Assembly (NCBI GenBank): GCA_015065505.1
Contig: SVQE01000022.1
Span: 1-37,224, forward strand
Direction: 5' to 3'
DNA from: Oscillospiraceae bacterium
GTDB taxonomy: Bacteria > Bacillota > Clostridia > Oscillospirales > Acutalibacteraceae
Length of the DNA: 37,224 nucleotides
The notes below the pieces were generated by a model. It was given only the letters and a program-made list of their open reading frames with translations, searched no databases and was not told where the DNA came from. This document shows, piece after piece, positions 24,039 to 33,100 of the stretch. Made by a program: the position numbers and the translations under genes. The first letter of the stretch is position 1; each line of letters begins with the position of its first letter.

Positions 24039-25040
24039 CTATTCAATCCAGAATTTAGGTATAAACAGCTGATTGAAAGTTCTGACGCAGTATGTATCGC
24101 TCATTCCTGCGATATAATCGCACACTGCCCTTTCAATTCCTTCCGTCTGCGAAATATCATAATAAACGCCGGGAAGCTCAAAGGGATTATTCATATAATA
24201 ATCATATAGCTTTTCAATCATTACAACTGCTTTTGCTTCTTCACTTTTGCAAATCGGGTTTGTGTATACAGCGTGGAACATAAATGAATGAAGCTCCATA
24301 AACAGCTTATAAAACTCTTCGTCCATTCTGATTTTATCCGCGCTGTTTTCAACAACATTGATAACCATATTGTTGATTCTTTCACCCTTGGTCATTCCGA
24401 GTGCAATTCTTAAATCAAGCGGAATTGCTTCCTCTGTTAAAACATCGGCTCTGATTGCATCGTCTATATCATGGTTTATATAAGCAATTCTGTCTGCAAT
24501 ACGAACAATCTGACCTTCAAGGGTATAAGCTTCTTCGCCCTTTGTGTGACAAAGAATACCGTTTTTAACCTCTTCGGTTAAATTAAGACCTTCGCCATCC
24601 TTTTCTATTCTTTCAACAACGCGAACACTCTGTTCGTAGTGATTGAATTCAAAGGATGCGAGCTTATTAATTGCCCTTTCGCCAGCGTGGCCGAAAGGCG
24701 TGTGCCCCAAATCGTGACCGAGAGCAACAGCTTCGGTTAAATCCTCGTTCAAATCAAGCGCTCTTGCAATAGTTCTTGCAATCTGTGCAACCTCGAGAGT
24801 GTGGGTAAGCCTCGTTCTGTAGTGGTCGCCCGACGGCGCAAGAAAGACCTGCGTTTTATGCTTGAGCCTTCTGAATGACTGGGAATGAATAATTCTGTCT
24901 CTGTCGCGCTGGAAGCAGGTTCTTATTTCGCATTCCTCTTCTGCCCTGCTTCTTCCGCGGGACTCGCAGGCAAGGCATGCCCTTGGAGACAAAATCTTTT
25001 TTTCGTTTTCTTCTATCTTTTTTCTTATGCAATTCTCCAA
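24039..25040 (-). CDS. dgt: Deoxyguanosinetriphosphate triphosphohydrolase-like protein (HD domain)
   Basis: Members cleave dNTPs, classically dGTP, to the nucleoside and triphosphate. The 333 residues show the metal-binding HD motifs: LTHTLEVAQIA, ALGHDLGHTPFGHAGE and the later NHDIDDAIRAD. The RRLKHKTQVF segment before them is typical of the short Firmicute-type dGTPase. The start is TTG, supported by AAGGGGGT just upstream; the first residues read MENCIRKKIEE. Substrate range is not predictable from sequence. It is divergent from the phosphoesterase gene. Confidence 0.92.
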   Translation of the reverse strand: MENCIRKKIEENEKKILSPRACLACESRGRSRAEEECEIRTCFQRDRDRIIHSQSFRRLKHKTQVFLAPSGDHYRTRLTHTLEVAQIARTIARALDLNEDLTEAVALGHDLGHTPFGHAGERAINKLASFEFNHYEQSVRVVERIEKDGEGLNLTEEVKNGILCHTKGEEAYTLEGQIVRIADRIAYINHDIDDAIRADVLTEEAIPLDLRIALGMTKGERINNMVINVVENSADKIRMDEEFYKLFMELHSFMFHAVYTNPICKSEEAKAVVMIEKLYDYYMNNPFELPGVYYDISQTEGIERAVCDYIAGMSDTYCVRTFNQLFIPKFWIE

Positions 25041-25109
25041 AGAAATACCCCCTTAGTGTTTTACTCAGTATTATGTACTCAAAATTACAAAAAATTCCTT
25101 TTTTTATTA

Positions 25110-25153
25110 TTGATAAATTTTAAATATTTATTATAATAAAAAATGAGGTGAAA
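25110..25153 (+). promoter_or_regulatory. Metallophosphoesterase promoter and ribosome site
   Basis: TTGATA (25110-25115), a 16-base spacer and TATAAT (25132-25137) form a sigma-A promoter. ATGAGGTG (25143-25150) is the ribosome site, which places the start at the ATG at 25157 and not at the GTG inside it. The untranslated leader is only about 13 bases. Confidence 0.65.
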
Positions 25154-25156
25154 AAA

Positions 25157-26005
25157 ATGAAGTATTTTTTCATTGTTTTGGCAGTTCTTATACTGCTTGC
25201 AGCATTTCTCTACTATGAAAACAATAAAATAGACATAACCAAGTATTCAATAAAAAGCAAAAGCATTGACAGCAGAATTAAAATCGCCCATTTAAGCGAC
25301 CTTCATTCAAAGCCGTTTAAAGCTGTTTTAGCAAAGCTTAATGAAATAAAGCCCGATATTATCTGCGTTACGGGCGATTATATTAACGACCGCGCAAGAA
25401 ACAAGGATAAAATGCTTGATTTTGCAAGGGATTTGGTTGCAATCGCACCCGTTTATTATATTACGGGAAATCACGAAAGAAGGCTTGAAAGCTTTGATGA
25501 AATAATGCAGAGCCTTAAAGAGAGCGGTTTTAATGTTTTGCTTAATGAGGTTGCAGAAATTGATATTAAAGGAAATATAATAGATATTTTAGGTCTTGAC
25601 GAGAATATGGCGGACCATAAGGACTACAGAGCACGAAAAGCAGGAACCTTTGATTACAAGGATATGAAGCCATACTTTGAAGAGCTTGATAATAAAGACG
25701 GTTTCAAAATTGTTTTTTCGCACTGCCCCGAAAATTTTGAAGGACTCAAAGAAATGAATTATTCGCAGTACGACTTTGATATTCAGCTTTCGGGTCATGC
25801 TCACGGCGGTCAGTTCATTCTTCCGTTTATCGGTCCTGTTTTCTCACCCGGTCAGGGACTTTTCCCGAAATATGCAAGGGGCTCATTCGGCGAAAGACCG
25901 AAGCTGATTATTTCTCGCGGACTCGGCAATTCGGAATTTCCGTTCAGACTTTTCAATCACCCCGAAATAAATGTTATAAAATTATCGCAGGAACTTACAA
26001 AGTAA
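25157..26005 (+). CDS. Membrane-anchored calcineurin-like metallophosphoesterase (YkuE/YaeI type)
   Basis: The 282 residues start with one hydrophobic helix (residues ~3-20), placing the enzyme outside the membrane or anchoring it. The two-metal site motifs are all present: AHLSDLHS, VTGDYIND, ITGNHERR, FSHCPENF and SGHAHGGQF. GHAHGGQ plus RGLGNSEFPFRLFNHPE at the end is typical of the YkuE/YaeI group, whose members act on phosphodiesters such as UDP-diacylglucosamine-like or lipid-linked substrates; the substrate here is unknown. It has its own promoter and terminator, so it forms a single-gene unit. Confidence 0.9.
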   Translation: MKYFFIVLAVLILLAAFLYYENNKIDITKYSIKSKSIDSRIKIAHLSDLHSKPFKAVLAKLNEIKPDIICVTGDYINDRARNKDKMLDFARDLVAIAPVYYITGNHERRLESFDEIMQSLKESGFNVLLNEVAEIDIKGNIIDILGLDENMADHKDYRARKAGTFDYKDMKPYFEELDNKDGFKIVFSHCPENFEGLKEMNYSQYDFDIQLSGHAHGGQFILPFIGPVFSPGQGLFPKYARGSFGERPKLIISRGLGNSEFPFRLFNHPEINVIKLSQELTK

Positions 26006-26020
26006 AATTCGCATTAATTA

Positions 26021-26048
26021 ACGACATCTTTGAAGATGTCGTTTTTTT
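26021..26048 (+). terminator. Rho-independent terminator
   Basis: ACGACATCTT and AAGATGTCGT form a 10-bp near-perfect palindrome followed by a run of seven T. It ends the phosphoesterase transcript and separates it from the next operon. Confidence 0.88.
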
Positions 26049-26056
26049 GTTTTTTG

Positions 26057-26110
26057 CGTTTAACATTCGTTTAACCTTAACGAATATAATCGGAAACAGA
26101 AAGGGCGTGA
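26057..26110 (+). promoter_or_regulatory. Promoter of VTC operon with PhoP-like TTAAC direct repeats
   Basis: CGTTTAAC occurs at 26057-26064 and 26068-26075, exactly one helical turn (11 bp) apart, and a further TTAACG is at 26077-26082. TATAAT (26085-26090) is a good -10, but no -35 hexamer exists at 16-18 bases; the repeats occupy that place. The arrangement TTAACA-N5-TTAACC upstream of the -10 matches the known PhoP box layout of Gram-positives (TTAACA-like repeats with ~11-bp period). AAAGGGCGTG is the ribosome site for the ATG at 26116. Confidence 0.5.
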
Positions 26111-26115
26111 AACGC

Positions 26116-26826
26116 ATGAAAATTCAGACAAATTTCAACAGGTACGAAACCAAGTATTTAATAACTGCCGAGCAGCAAAAAGCAATTCTCGAGGCTGTTA
26201 AGGAGCATATCAAGCCCGATGAATTCGGCAAAAGCACAATTTGCAATGTTTACTATGATACACCCGATTATCTTTTAATCAGGCGTTCACTTGAAAGCCC
26301 GATGTATAAGGAAAAACTTCGACTTCGCAGTTACGGTGTTGCAAATAAAAAAACGCCTGTATTTCTTGAAATAAAGAAGAAATACAACTCGGTTGTTTAT
26401 AAAAGAAGAATAGTAACAACTCAAAGCGGCGCTAAATGTTTTATAAATAAAACCTCAGCGCAAAACACGCAGATAGCAAATGAAATCAAGTATTTCATTG
26501 AAAGATATAAAAACCTGCAGCCCGCAGTTTTCATTTCGTATGAGCGTGAAGCATTCTATGATAAAAGCGATGATACCTTCCGCATCACCTTTGATAAAAA
26601 CATACTGTGGCGCGACTGGGATATATCGCTGAGTAACGGAATATACGGAAACCCGATTCTTGGCAGAAATCAGGCGTTAATGGAAGTAAAATGCGCAGGC
26701 GCAATTCCTATGTGGTTTACAAAAATTCTCAGCGAAAACGGAATATATAAAACTTCCTTTTCAAAGTACGGAAGAGCTTATCAATCAATATTAAGAAGAA
26801 ACACAGGAGAGAAAAAATATGCTTAA
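26116..26826 (+). CDS. Polyphosphate polymerase (VTC) domain protein
   Basis: The 236 residues form a triphosphate-tunnel fold like the catalytic domain of yeast VTC4, which makes polyphosphate from ATP. The basic tunnel strands are visible: FNRYETKYLI at the start, VYYDTPDYLLIRRSLE, YKEKLRLRSYG, PVFLEIKKKY, VVYKRRIV, and LMEVKCAGAIPMW near the end. The start chosen fits the ribosome site AAGGGCGTG and begins at the conserved part. It overlaps the DUF4956 gene by 8 bases, and the beta-helix gene follows. VTC-DUF4956 pairs recur in bacteria; their product and purpose are not settled. Catalytic activity is inferred from fold. Confidence 0.85.
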   Translation: MKIQTNFNRYETKYLITAEQQKAILEAVKEHIKPDEFGKSTICNVYYDTPDYLLIRRSLESPMYKEKLRLRSYGVANKKTPVFLEIKKKYNSVVYKRRIVTTQSGAKCFINKTSAQNTQIANEIKYFIERYKNLQPAVFISYEREAFYDKSDDTFRITFDKNILWRDWDISLSNGIYGNPILGRNQALMEVKCAGAIPMWFTKILSENGIYKTSFSKYGRAYQSILRRNTGEKKYA

Positions 26827-27508
26827 TTCATTGTTTTCAAGTATTTTCACATCAAATGCAGAAAGCACAATTTCGGTTGCAGGGTTTTTAATCTGCCTTG
26901 CAGTTGCACTAATTCTCGGCGTTATGCTTTCATTTTGCAGTTCATATAAATCAAAAGCATCAAAAACCTTCAATACTGCGATAGCGCTTTTACCTGCGGC
27001 GGTTTGCGTTGTAATTATGATGGTAAACGGCAATATCGGCGCAGGCGTTGCGGTTGCAGGCGCGTTCAGCTTAGTTCGCTTCCGTTCTGCACCCGGCAGC
27101 GGCAAGGATATAGTAACCATTTTCTTAACAATGGGCTGCGGTCTGATTTTAGGTATGGGATATATTGCATACGCAGTACTTTATTCGGTAATAATGGGAA
27201 TAATAATGATAATTGCGAATGCGGCATATATAAATAAGAAATCTAACACAGTTAAAGTGTTAAAAATTACTATTCCCGAGGATTTAGATTACAACGGTAT
27301 TTTTGACGATGCATTTTCAAAGTATCTCAGCAGCTATGAAAACACATCTGTTAAAACAAGCAATATGGGTAGCCTTTATAAGCTTAAATATGATATAGTT
27401 TTTAAAGAAAGCTCAAAAGAAAAGGATTTGATTGATGAGCTCAGATGCAGAAACGGCAATCTTGAAATCAGCATTTCAAATCAGGAGGTTGCGGCAAATG
27501 AACTTTAA
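26819..27508 (+). CDS. DUF4956 membrane protein
   Basis: The 229 residues have a membrane half of about four helices (residues ~18-40, 50-68, 74-90 and 97-140, rich in Gly and Ala) and a soluble C-terminal ~85 residues. The segment AGAFSLVRFRSAPGSGKDI between helices is the diagnostic DUF4956 motif, with conserved Arg residues facing the cytoplasm or a channel. AGGAG precedes the ATG, which overlaps the VTC gene. Coupled expression suggests the two act together at the membrane, for example by passing polyphosphate or its signal across; this is inference. Confidence 0.87.
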   Translation: MLNSLFSSIFTSNAESTISVAGFLICLAVALILGVMLSFCSSYKSKASKTFNTAIALLPAAVCVVIMMVNGNIGAGVAVAGAFSLVRFRSAPGSGKDIVTIFLTMGCGLILGMGYIAYAVLYSVIMGIIMIIANAAYINKKSNTVKVLKITIPEDLDYNGIFDDAFSKYLSSYENTSVKTSNMGSLYKLKYDIVFKESSKEKDLIDELRCRNGNLEISISNQEVAANEL

Positions 27509-28874
27509 AAAAATATTATCAGCGGTGTTGATTGCACTTCTGATTACTGCAATTCTATGCTCCTGCTCAGCGAAAGCGACTGTAACACAGGTAGACACGG
27601 AAGATTTATTTACTGACAGAGATATTGATTATTCATATGAAGAAAGCGAAGCTAAGACGATTTCACTCAGTGATGAATCAATAACTATTGACGATGAAGG
27701 AATATATGTTTTAAGCGGTGATATAAACGACGGTCAGATTATTGTTGATGCAGGTGAATCAGATAAAATCCAGATAGTTTTAAACGGTGTTACAATCTCA
27801 TCGGATTCTGATGCCGCAATATATGTAAAAGCTGCAAATAAGGTATTTATTACCACCGCAAAGAACAGCGATAACAGCCTTTCAACAAACGGTGAATTCA
27901 CCGCAGACGGCGACACAGATATCGACGGTGTTATATTTTCAATGTGCGACTTAACGCTCAACGGCGAAGGAACACTTAATGTTGAAACTCAGTACGGCAA
28001 CGGTATCGTTTCAAAGGATGATTTGAAGCTGACAAGCGGTACTTACAGTATTAACGCTTCCAAAAACGGACTTGAAGCAAACGATATTATTGGAATCGGC
28101 GGCGGAACCTACGACATAGAGTCACAAAACGACGCCCTTCACTGCGATACTGATATAACAGTTACCGACGGAAGCTTTTCCGTCAGTGCAAAAGACGATG
28201 CATTCCATGCAGATAACAGTCTAACAGTTGCAGGCGGAACAATTGATATTTCAGTATCTCACGAAGGACTTGAAGGCAAAGAAATCCACATAACTAACGG
28301 TGATATAACTATCAAAGCAGATGACGACGGAATAAACGCCGCAGGCGGAAATGATTCAAGCGGTGTATCCGGCGGCAGCTTCAAGGATGAATTTGCTTCC
28401 CAGGAAGGCGTAATAATAGATATTTCAGGCGGAAGCGTCTATATAAACTGTGAAGGTGACGGAATAGATTCAAACGGCGATATAAGCATAAGCGGAGGAA
28501 GCATTGTTGTTGAAGGACCGCAAAACGGCGGCAACGGAGCACTTGACTACAACGGGGACGCAGAGATTAGCGGCGGAGCAGTGCTTGCAATCGGAAGCAG
28601 CGGTATGGCAATGAATTTCTCAGATGCATCGCAGGGCTCAATACTTGTAAACTTCAACGCATCATACACGGAAGAAACAATAACAATAACCGACTCGGAA
28701 TCAAATGTTATCTATACTTTTGATTCAACAAAAACAATAAACAGCATACTTTTCAGCTCCTCAGAGCTTAATAAGGGTGAAACATACACGGTTTCTATAG
28801 GTGAACAGTACCAGACGGTTACACTCAGTGACTATATCTACGGTTCATCAAACGGTATGGGCTTTCACAAATAA
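27498..28874 (+). CDS. Lipoprotein with Cthe_2159-type carbohydrate-binding beta-helix
   Basis: The 458 residues start with a lipoprotein signal (MNFKKILSAVLIALL, lipobox LCSC, lipidated Cys probably residue 23). Then follow many short repeats of the form 'ISGGSIVVEG', 'VAGGTIDISV', 'ITNGDITIKADDDGINA', rich in Gly, Asp and Asn. This is the right-handed parallel beta-helix of the Cthe_2159 (DUF4353) family, whose studied member binds acidic or cellulosic polysaccharide and Ca2+. The Asp-rich turns would suit Ca2+. AGGAGG precedes the ATG; it overlaps DUF4956 by 11 bases. It is the extracellular member of the VTC-DUF4956 operon. Confidence 0.85.
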   Translation: MNFKKILSAVLIALLITAILCSCSAKATVTQVDTEDLFTDRDIDYSYEESEAKTISLSDESITIDDEGIYVLSGDINDGQIIVDAGESDKIQIVLNGVTISSDSDAAIYVKAANKVFITTAKNSDNSLSTNGEFTADGDTDIDGVIFSMCDLTLNGEGTLNVETQYGNGIVSKDDLKLTSGTYSINASKNGLEANDIIGIGGGTYDIESQNDALHCDTDITVTDGSFSVSAKDDAFHADNSLTVAGGTIDISVSHEGLEGKEIHITNGDITIKADDDGINAAGGNDSSGVSGGSFKDEFASQEGVIIDISGGSVYINCEGDGIDSNGDISISGGSIVVEGPQNGGNGALDYNGDAEISGGAVLAIGSSGMAMNFSDASQGSILVNFNASYTEETITITDSESNVIYTFDSTKTINSILFSSSELNKGETYTVSIGEQYQTVTLSDYIYGSSNGMGFHK

Positions 28875-28876
28875 CT

Positions 28877-28901
28877 AAAAGGCAGGTTCAACCTGCCTTT
28901 T
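28877..28901. terminator. Terminator between converging genes
   Basis: AAAAGGCAGGT and ACCTGCCTTTT pair over 11 bp around a TCA loop, with T-rich flanks. It ends the + strand operon and overlaps the stop codon of the converging minus-strand YigZ gene, so it may serve both directions. Confidence 0.88.
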
Positions 28902-29520
28902 ATGCTTTTGCAAATTCTGATTTAATGAATGTTACTTCGTATTTACCGTTGCTTATGTCTTTAAGCTTATCCTCAAGCGCTTCTTTATATGCCTCTTTAA
29001 CTGAGAATGTAATTTTTACGCTGTCTGCAAATTCGGTGTTGCGGATAACTGCATTAAACTCGGACAAAAGAATGTTCATTCTTTCATAGAAGTTATAATC
29101 AACATTTGTTTCAAGCACCGCACATTCAGCCATTGTTATAATGCCCCCTGCTTCAAGGGCAATCTTTGAAGTGTGCGAATACGCGCGAACAAGACCGCCT
29201 GCACCCAGAAGAGTTCCGCCGAAATATCTTGTTGCAACAACGCAGACATCAACAATTCCTGCTTTAAGAATTGCATCAAGAACGGGAACGCCTGCAGTTC
29301 CGCTCGGCTCGCCATCGTCGCTGCAGCGCTGGATATTGTTTTCCCTTAAAACAAATGCGGAAACATTATGGGTTGCATCCCAGTGCTTTGATTTAATTTT
29401 TGAAATAAACCCGGCAGCTTCCTCCTGCGTTTTAACAGGGCAAACATAACCGATGAATCTTGATTTCTTTTCAATAAAAAAATCAGAGGCTTCATTTTCA
29501 ACAGTTTTATATTCCTTCAT
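28900..29520 (-). CDS. YigZ/IMPACT family protein (UPF0029)
   Basis: The 206 residues have the UPF0029 N-terminal domain (FIEKKSRFIGYVCPVKTQEEA, HNVSAFVLR, CSDDGEPSGTAGVPVLDAI, VVATRYFGGTLLGAGGLVRAY) and a DUF1949-type C-terminal domain. It is a cytoplasmic protein; eukaryotic IMPACT regulates Gcn2, while the bacterial role, possibly ribosome- or RNA-linked, is not established. GAGGAAGT precedes the ATG closely. Confidence 0.92.
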   Translation of the reverse strand: MKEYKTVENEASDFFIEKKSRFIGYVCPVKTQEEAAGFISKIKSKHWDATHNVSAFVLRENNIQRCSDDGEPSGTAGVPVLDAILKAGIVDVCVVATRYFGGTLLGAGGLVRAYSHTSKIALEAGGIITMAECAVLETNVDYNFYERMNILLSEFNAVIRNTEFADSVKITFSVKEAYKEALEDKLKDISNGKYEVTFIKSEFAKA

Positions 29521-29882
29521 ACTTCCTCAACGAAAAACAAAAACGAAAAACGAAAAACAAAGGCAACATTAGCCCGCTTATTTTAAGGGAGAATAAGGTT
29601 AAAATCGTTATCTTTCGCCCATCTTGGCGATTAATAATTTCCTGAATACGAAAGTATGCAGTCAATTATGTAATCACCAATCTGAACAAAATCTAAAGGA
29701 TTTTAACTGCTGCGCACCTCATTCTTAGGATTTTAGTGCAAGAACAAGGCATAAATAAATGGGAAGGCTTTGTGCCTCCCCAATTATTTTAACGCAGTTA
29801 TTGTGCTAAAAGACAAGAATTGAGGCTTATTATCCCTTAGAATAATCGGGCTCCTTCTGCTGCCTATTTTACTGCAATTATA
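29521..29882 (-). other. Structured non-coding region of ~360 bp
   Basis: There is no convincing ORF. Beside the YigZ start is a run of CGAAAAACAAAAA-type short tandem repeats. On the minus strand several hairpins follow one another: CTGCATAC/GTATTCAG (one mismatch), TCGCC/GGCGA, AAAATC/GATTTT, and GGGAGGC/GCCTTCCC near 29761-29780. TAAAATCCTAAGAATG and TAAAATCCTTTAGATT are imperfect direct repeats. It could be a dispersed repeat or a structured RNA; I do not recognise a known RNA family. Confidence 0.4.
29761..29781 (-). terminator. Probable terminator downstream of rpmE
   Basis: GGGGAGGC, ACAAA loop, GCCTTCCC (one mismatch) is followed on the minus strand by ATTTATTTATG. It lies about 100 bases after the rpmE stop. 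The tail is only moderately T-rich, so confidence is limited. Confidence 0.5.
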
Positions 29883-30086
29883 TTACGCTTTCTTTGCGAT
29901 TCTCTTGTTGAATCTGTCTACACGACCGCCTGTATCAACAAGCTTCTGCTTTCCTGTGTAGAAAGGATGGCATTTTGAACAGATATCAACTCTCATATCG
30001 CCCTTAGTGCTCTTTGTTTCATATGTTGCACCGCAAGCGCACCTAACAGTACATGTTTCGTAATTTGGATGAATTCCTTCTCTCAT
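29883..30086 (-). CDS. rpmE: 50S ribosomal protein L31, zinc-binding type
   Basis: The 67 residues are the normal length. Cysteines in CTVRCACG and ICSKC form the zinc ribbon, so this is the C+ (zinc) form, the one replaced by YtiA/RpmE2-type paralogues under zinc shortage. It ends FNKRIAKKA, as is typical. GAGGTG lies before the ATG at 30086; a longer frame upstream has no support. It has its own promoter. Confidence 0.97.
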   Translation of the reverse strand: MREGIHPNYETCTVRCACGATYETKSTKGDMRVDICSKCHPFYTGKQKLVDTGGRVDRFNKRIAKKA

Positions 30087-30120
30087 TAGTTTCACCTCAC
30101 TTATATTATCAGCGCAGATA

Positions 30121-30149
30121 ATTATAACAAACAGTATTTGAAAATGCAA
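30121..30149 (-). promoter_or_regulatory. rpmE promoter
   Basis: On the minus strand TTGCAT (30144-30149), a 17-base spacer and TATAAT (30121-30126) lie about 35 bases before the rpmE start and just after the addA stop codon. Confidence 0.7.
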
Positions 30150-30170
30150 GTGTTTTTTTAAATTTATTTG

Positions 30171-33100
30171 TTATAACTTATATATACAGGGTTTATCAAG
30201 GCAAAATGAATAGAGCATTGCCTCTTTAACGGGCATATTAAGAGCTTTTGAAACAGCCTGCTTATAAAACGCAATCTGATTTTTATATAAATCAAGAAGC
30301 TCGTTTTCGTCCTTGACATAATCCGTTTTGTAGTCAACAAGCACGAGCTCGCCGTTTTCTTCAAATACGCAGTCCGCAATACCCTGAACAAGAATTTCAT
30401 CATCAAACTCGGTGTTCTCAATCTCGGATGCTTTAACAAAGGATTCAACCTTTATTTCGCGGTAAATTCTGTCGCTTGAAAACATTCTCTGTGCAAAAGA
30501 GCTGTTAAAGAAGTTATTAAGCTTTTCTCTGTTTAAAGCATCAGCCTGAATGTCGCTGATATAGGCATCATTTTGCAGACGGCTGATTTCTTCTTCAAGA
30601 TTATTCTTTGCACTTTCATAATCGCAATACTGCATAAATGCGTGCATTGCAGTTCCCCTTTGTGCAGGGGTTAAATCATTTTTGGAAAGAAACGCAGGCT
30701 TTGACTTTGCAAAATATTTAAACTCGCGGTCTCTTTCATCAAGCGCAGAGGCAAATCTTTTCGAGCTGAACGAGGCAAGCTGACTCCTGTTATATCTGAA
30801 CGAAAGCTTTTGAGCAATCTCGCTTACAAGCGTTTTATTTGACGGAACTGTTTCCTCCTCGGTTATAACCGCCTCGGATTCATCATTAAGAAAATCAATT
30901 TTATAATCAAAATCCCAGTCATAGTCGCAGCTTATAATGCCGTCGCAAAGCTTTCTCAGGCTTCCGCCGTCCTTATGAATCAGCGCAGTTAACAAAATCA
31001 AATCAGCATCATTGGTTATGCGTTTAACCGTTATCGGCGAAATATAACCGCCGATTATTTTCTTTGAAAGATTGTTAATATGCGCCGAAGCATTCTTCAT
31101 TGAAACAAAGCTTATGAACTGCTCTTTTGCTCTTGTAATTGCAACATATAAAAGCCTGAGGTTTTCGCTCATTGAAGCACAGCTGTTTAAATTCTTTATG
31201 CAGTCATACTGAAGCGAATTATATCTTATCAGCAGGTTTTCATCGTTAACCTTAAGACCTATTCCCTTTTCAAAGTTCATCAGCACCAAATCGCTTAAAT
31301 CATTCTGATTATATTTATGCGTTGATGATGCGAGAATACATACCGGAAATTCAAGACCCTTTGATTGATGCACGCTCATAATTGAAACGCAGTTTTCTTC
31401 ACTGTTTACAACCGATGCGCCCTCAACACTTATTCCCGAGGATATTATTGAATCAATATACCTCATAAATGCTGTTATGCCCACATTTTCTCCGTTATCA
31501 AAATTATGGGCTAGTTCAAGGAACTTAAGAACATTGAGCTTGCGCTGTTCGGCGTTGCCCATTGCACTGATAACGGAAATATATGATGTTTCACTGAGCA
31601 GCTGCCTTAAAAAGCTTTCAATGCTCATTGATGAAGCATATTTTCTGTATAAATCAATATCCTCAATAATCTTTTTAAAGGTTTCTTTATCCCTGCAGAT
31701 TGAAGAATAAAGATTTTCGTTTTTGTTATTGGCTCTTACGCTTGCGATATCGTCTGCGCTGTATCCGTAGAAAACGGACATAAGCGTTGCAAGAAGCGGA
31801 ATATCCCTTGAGGGATTATCAATTACCCTTAACAAAGAAACTAAAATTGATATTTCATTGTTTTCAAAAAGATTTGTTTTGTTGTTTGCAGCAACGGGAA
31901 TTGAATACTCACTGAAAACCTTTGTGTATGTATCAATTCTGTTTTTGGTGTAGCGAAGCAGCACGGCAAAATCTGAATACTTTATATTTCTGTATTCCTC
32001 ATCACCTATTTTAATCTGCTCTTTTGCTCTGATTTTTGAAAGAATCAGATTTGCAATCTGCCTTGCTTCATACTCGGTGTCATCCTCACCCTCGGGCACC
32101 TCAACAATATTAAGCTGAGCGCTCGGGATTTCGCTTTTGCGATATTTAGCACCGCAGTAAAGATAATCCTCTTCACCGTAATCAAGCTCACCGATTTTTT
32201 TGCTCATTAAGTTGGAGAAAACAAAATTTGTGAACTGACAAATGCCGTCCCTTGAACGGAAATTTCTGTCGAGAATTATCTTTTGATTAATACTATCCGA
32301 GTCGGGTGAATAGCTTAAAAATGAATCCTTTTTGGAATTAAAGATATTCGGCATTGCGAGTCTGAAACGGTATATGCTCTGCTTAACATCGCCGACGGTA
32401 AATCTGTTTTTGCCGTTTGAAAGCATTTCAAAGAGCATATCCTGAGCAGAGTTTGTATCCTGATACTCATCAACAAGAATTTCATAGAAATTGCTTTCAT
32501 ATTCCCTTGCAAGGTCGGTTCTTACTATTTCACCGTTTTCCTTATAAAACAGAAGATTAATTGCAAAATGCTCTATATCAGAAAATGAAAATGCATTCAT
32601 TTCCTTTTTGACTTTAAGCGTTTTATTGCAGTATTCATTAACAAGCGAGCAGAGATATTTAAGCTTCGGATAAAGATATTCGTTATCCTTTTTAAATTCC
32701 TCCGAGGACGCCAAAACAAGCTTTGCAATATCCTTAACTGCATCCTTATACTGCGCTCTTCTGTCCGTTACAGTTTGCTTTGCAAGACCGCTGTAGCCCT
32801 TTTTGCTTCTTGGCATGGTTATAAACGAAATGCTTTCAATGGCTTTTTTCATTTCATCCCAGGTGGCGTTAAGGCATTTTTCAATGGCTATGAAATTTTG
32901 CAAGTCGCTTTCAAGAAGCTCGCAGTACTTTTCATACATCTCGTCCGTTTCATCCATTGAAATCAAGCAGTCATCAATAACGGATTTAAAATATGAAACT
33001 ATGTATTCAATTTCAGAGAACACATATTTCTTTATTTCGCTTTCATCAATGGAAACATCGGGGTTATATAATTCGCAAACGCTTTCAAGCCAATCAAACG

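Noticed and set aside
29521-29882. tRNA, SRP RNA or 6S RNA gene
   Set aside because: No cloverleaf, no SRP Alu/S-domain motifs and no clear single long stem with a central bubble could be drawn.
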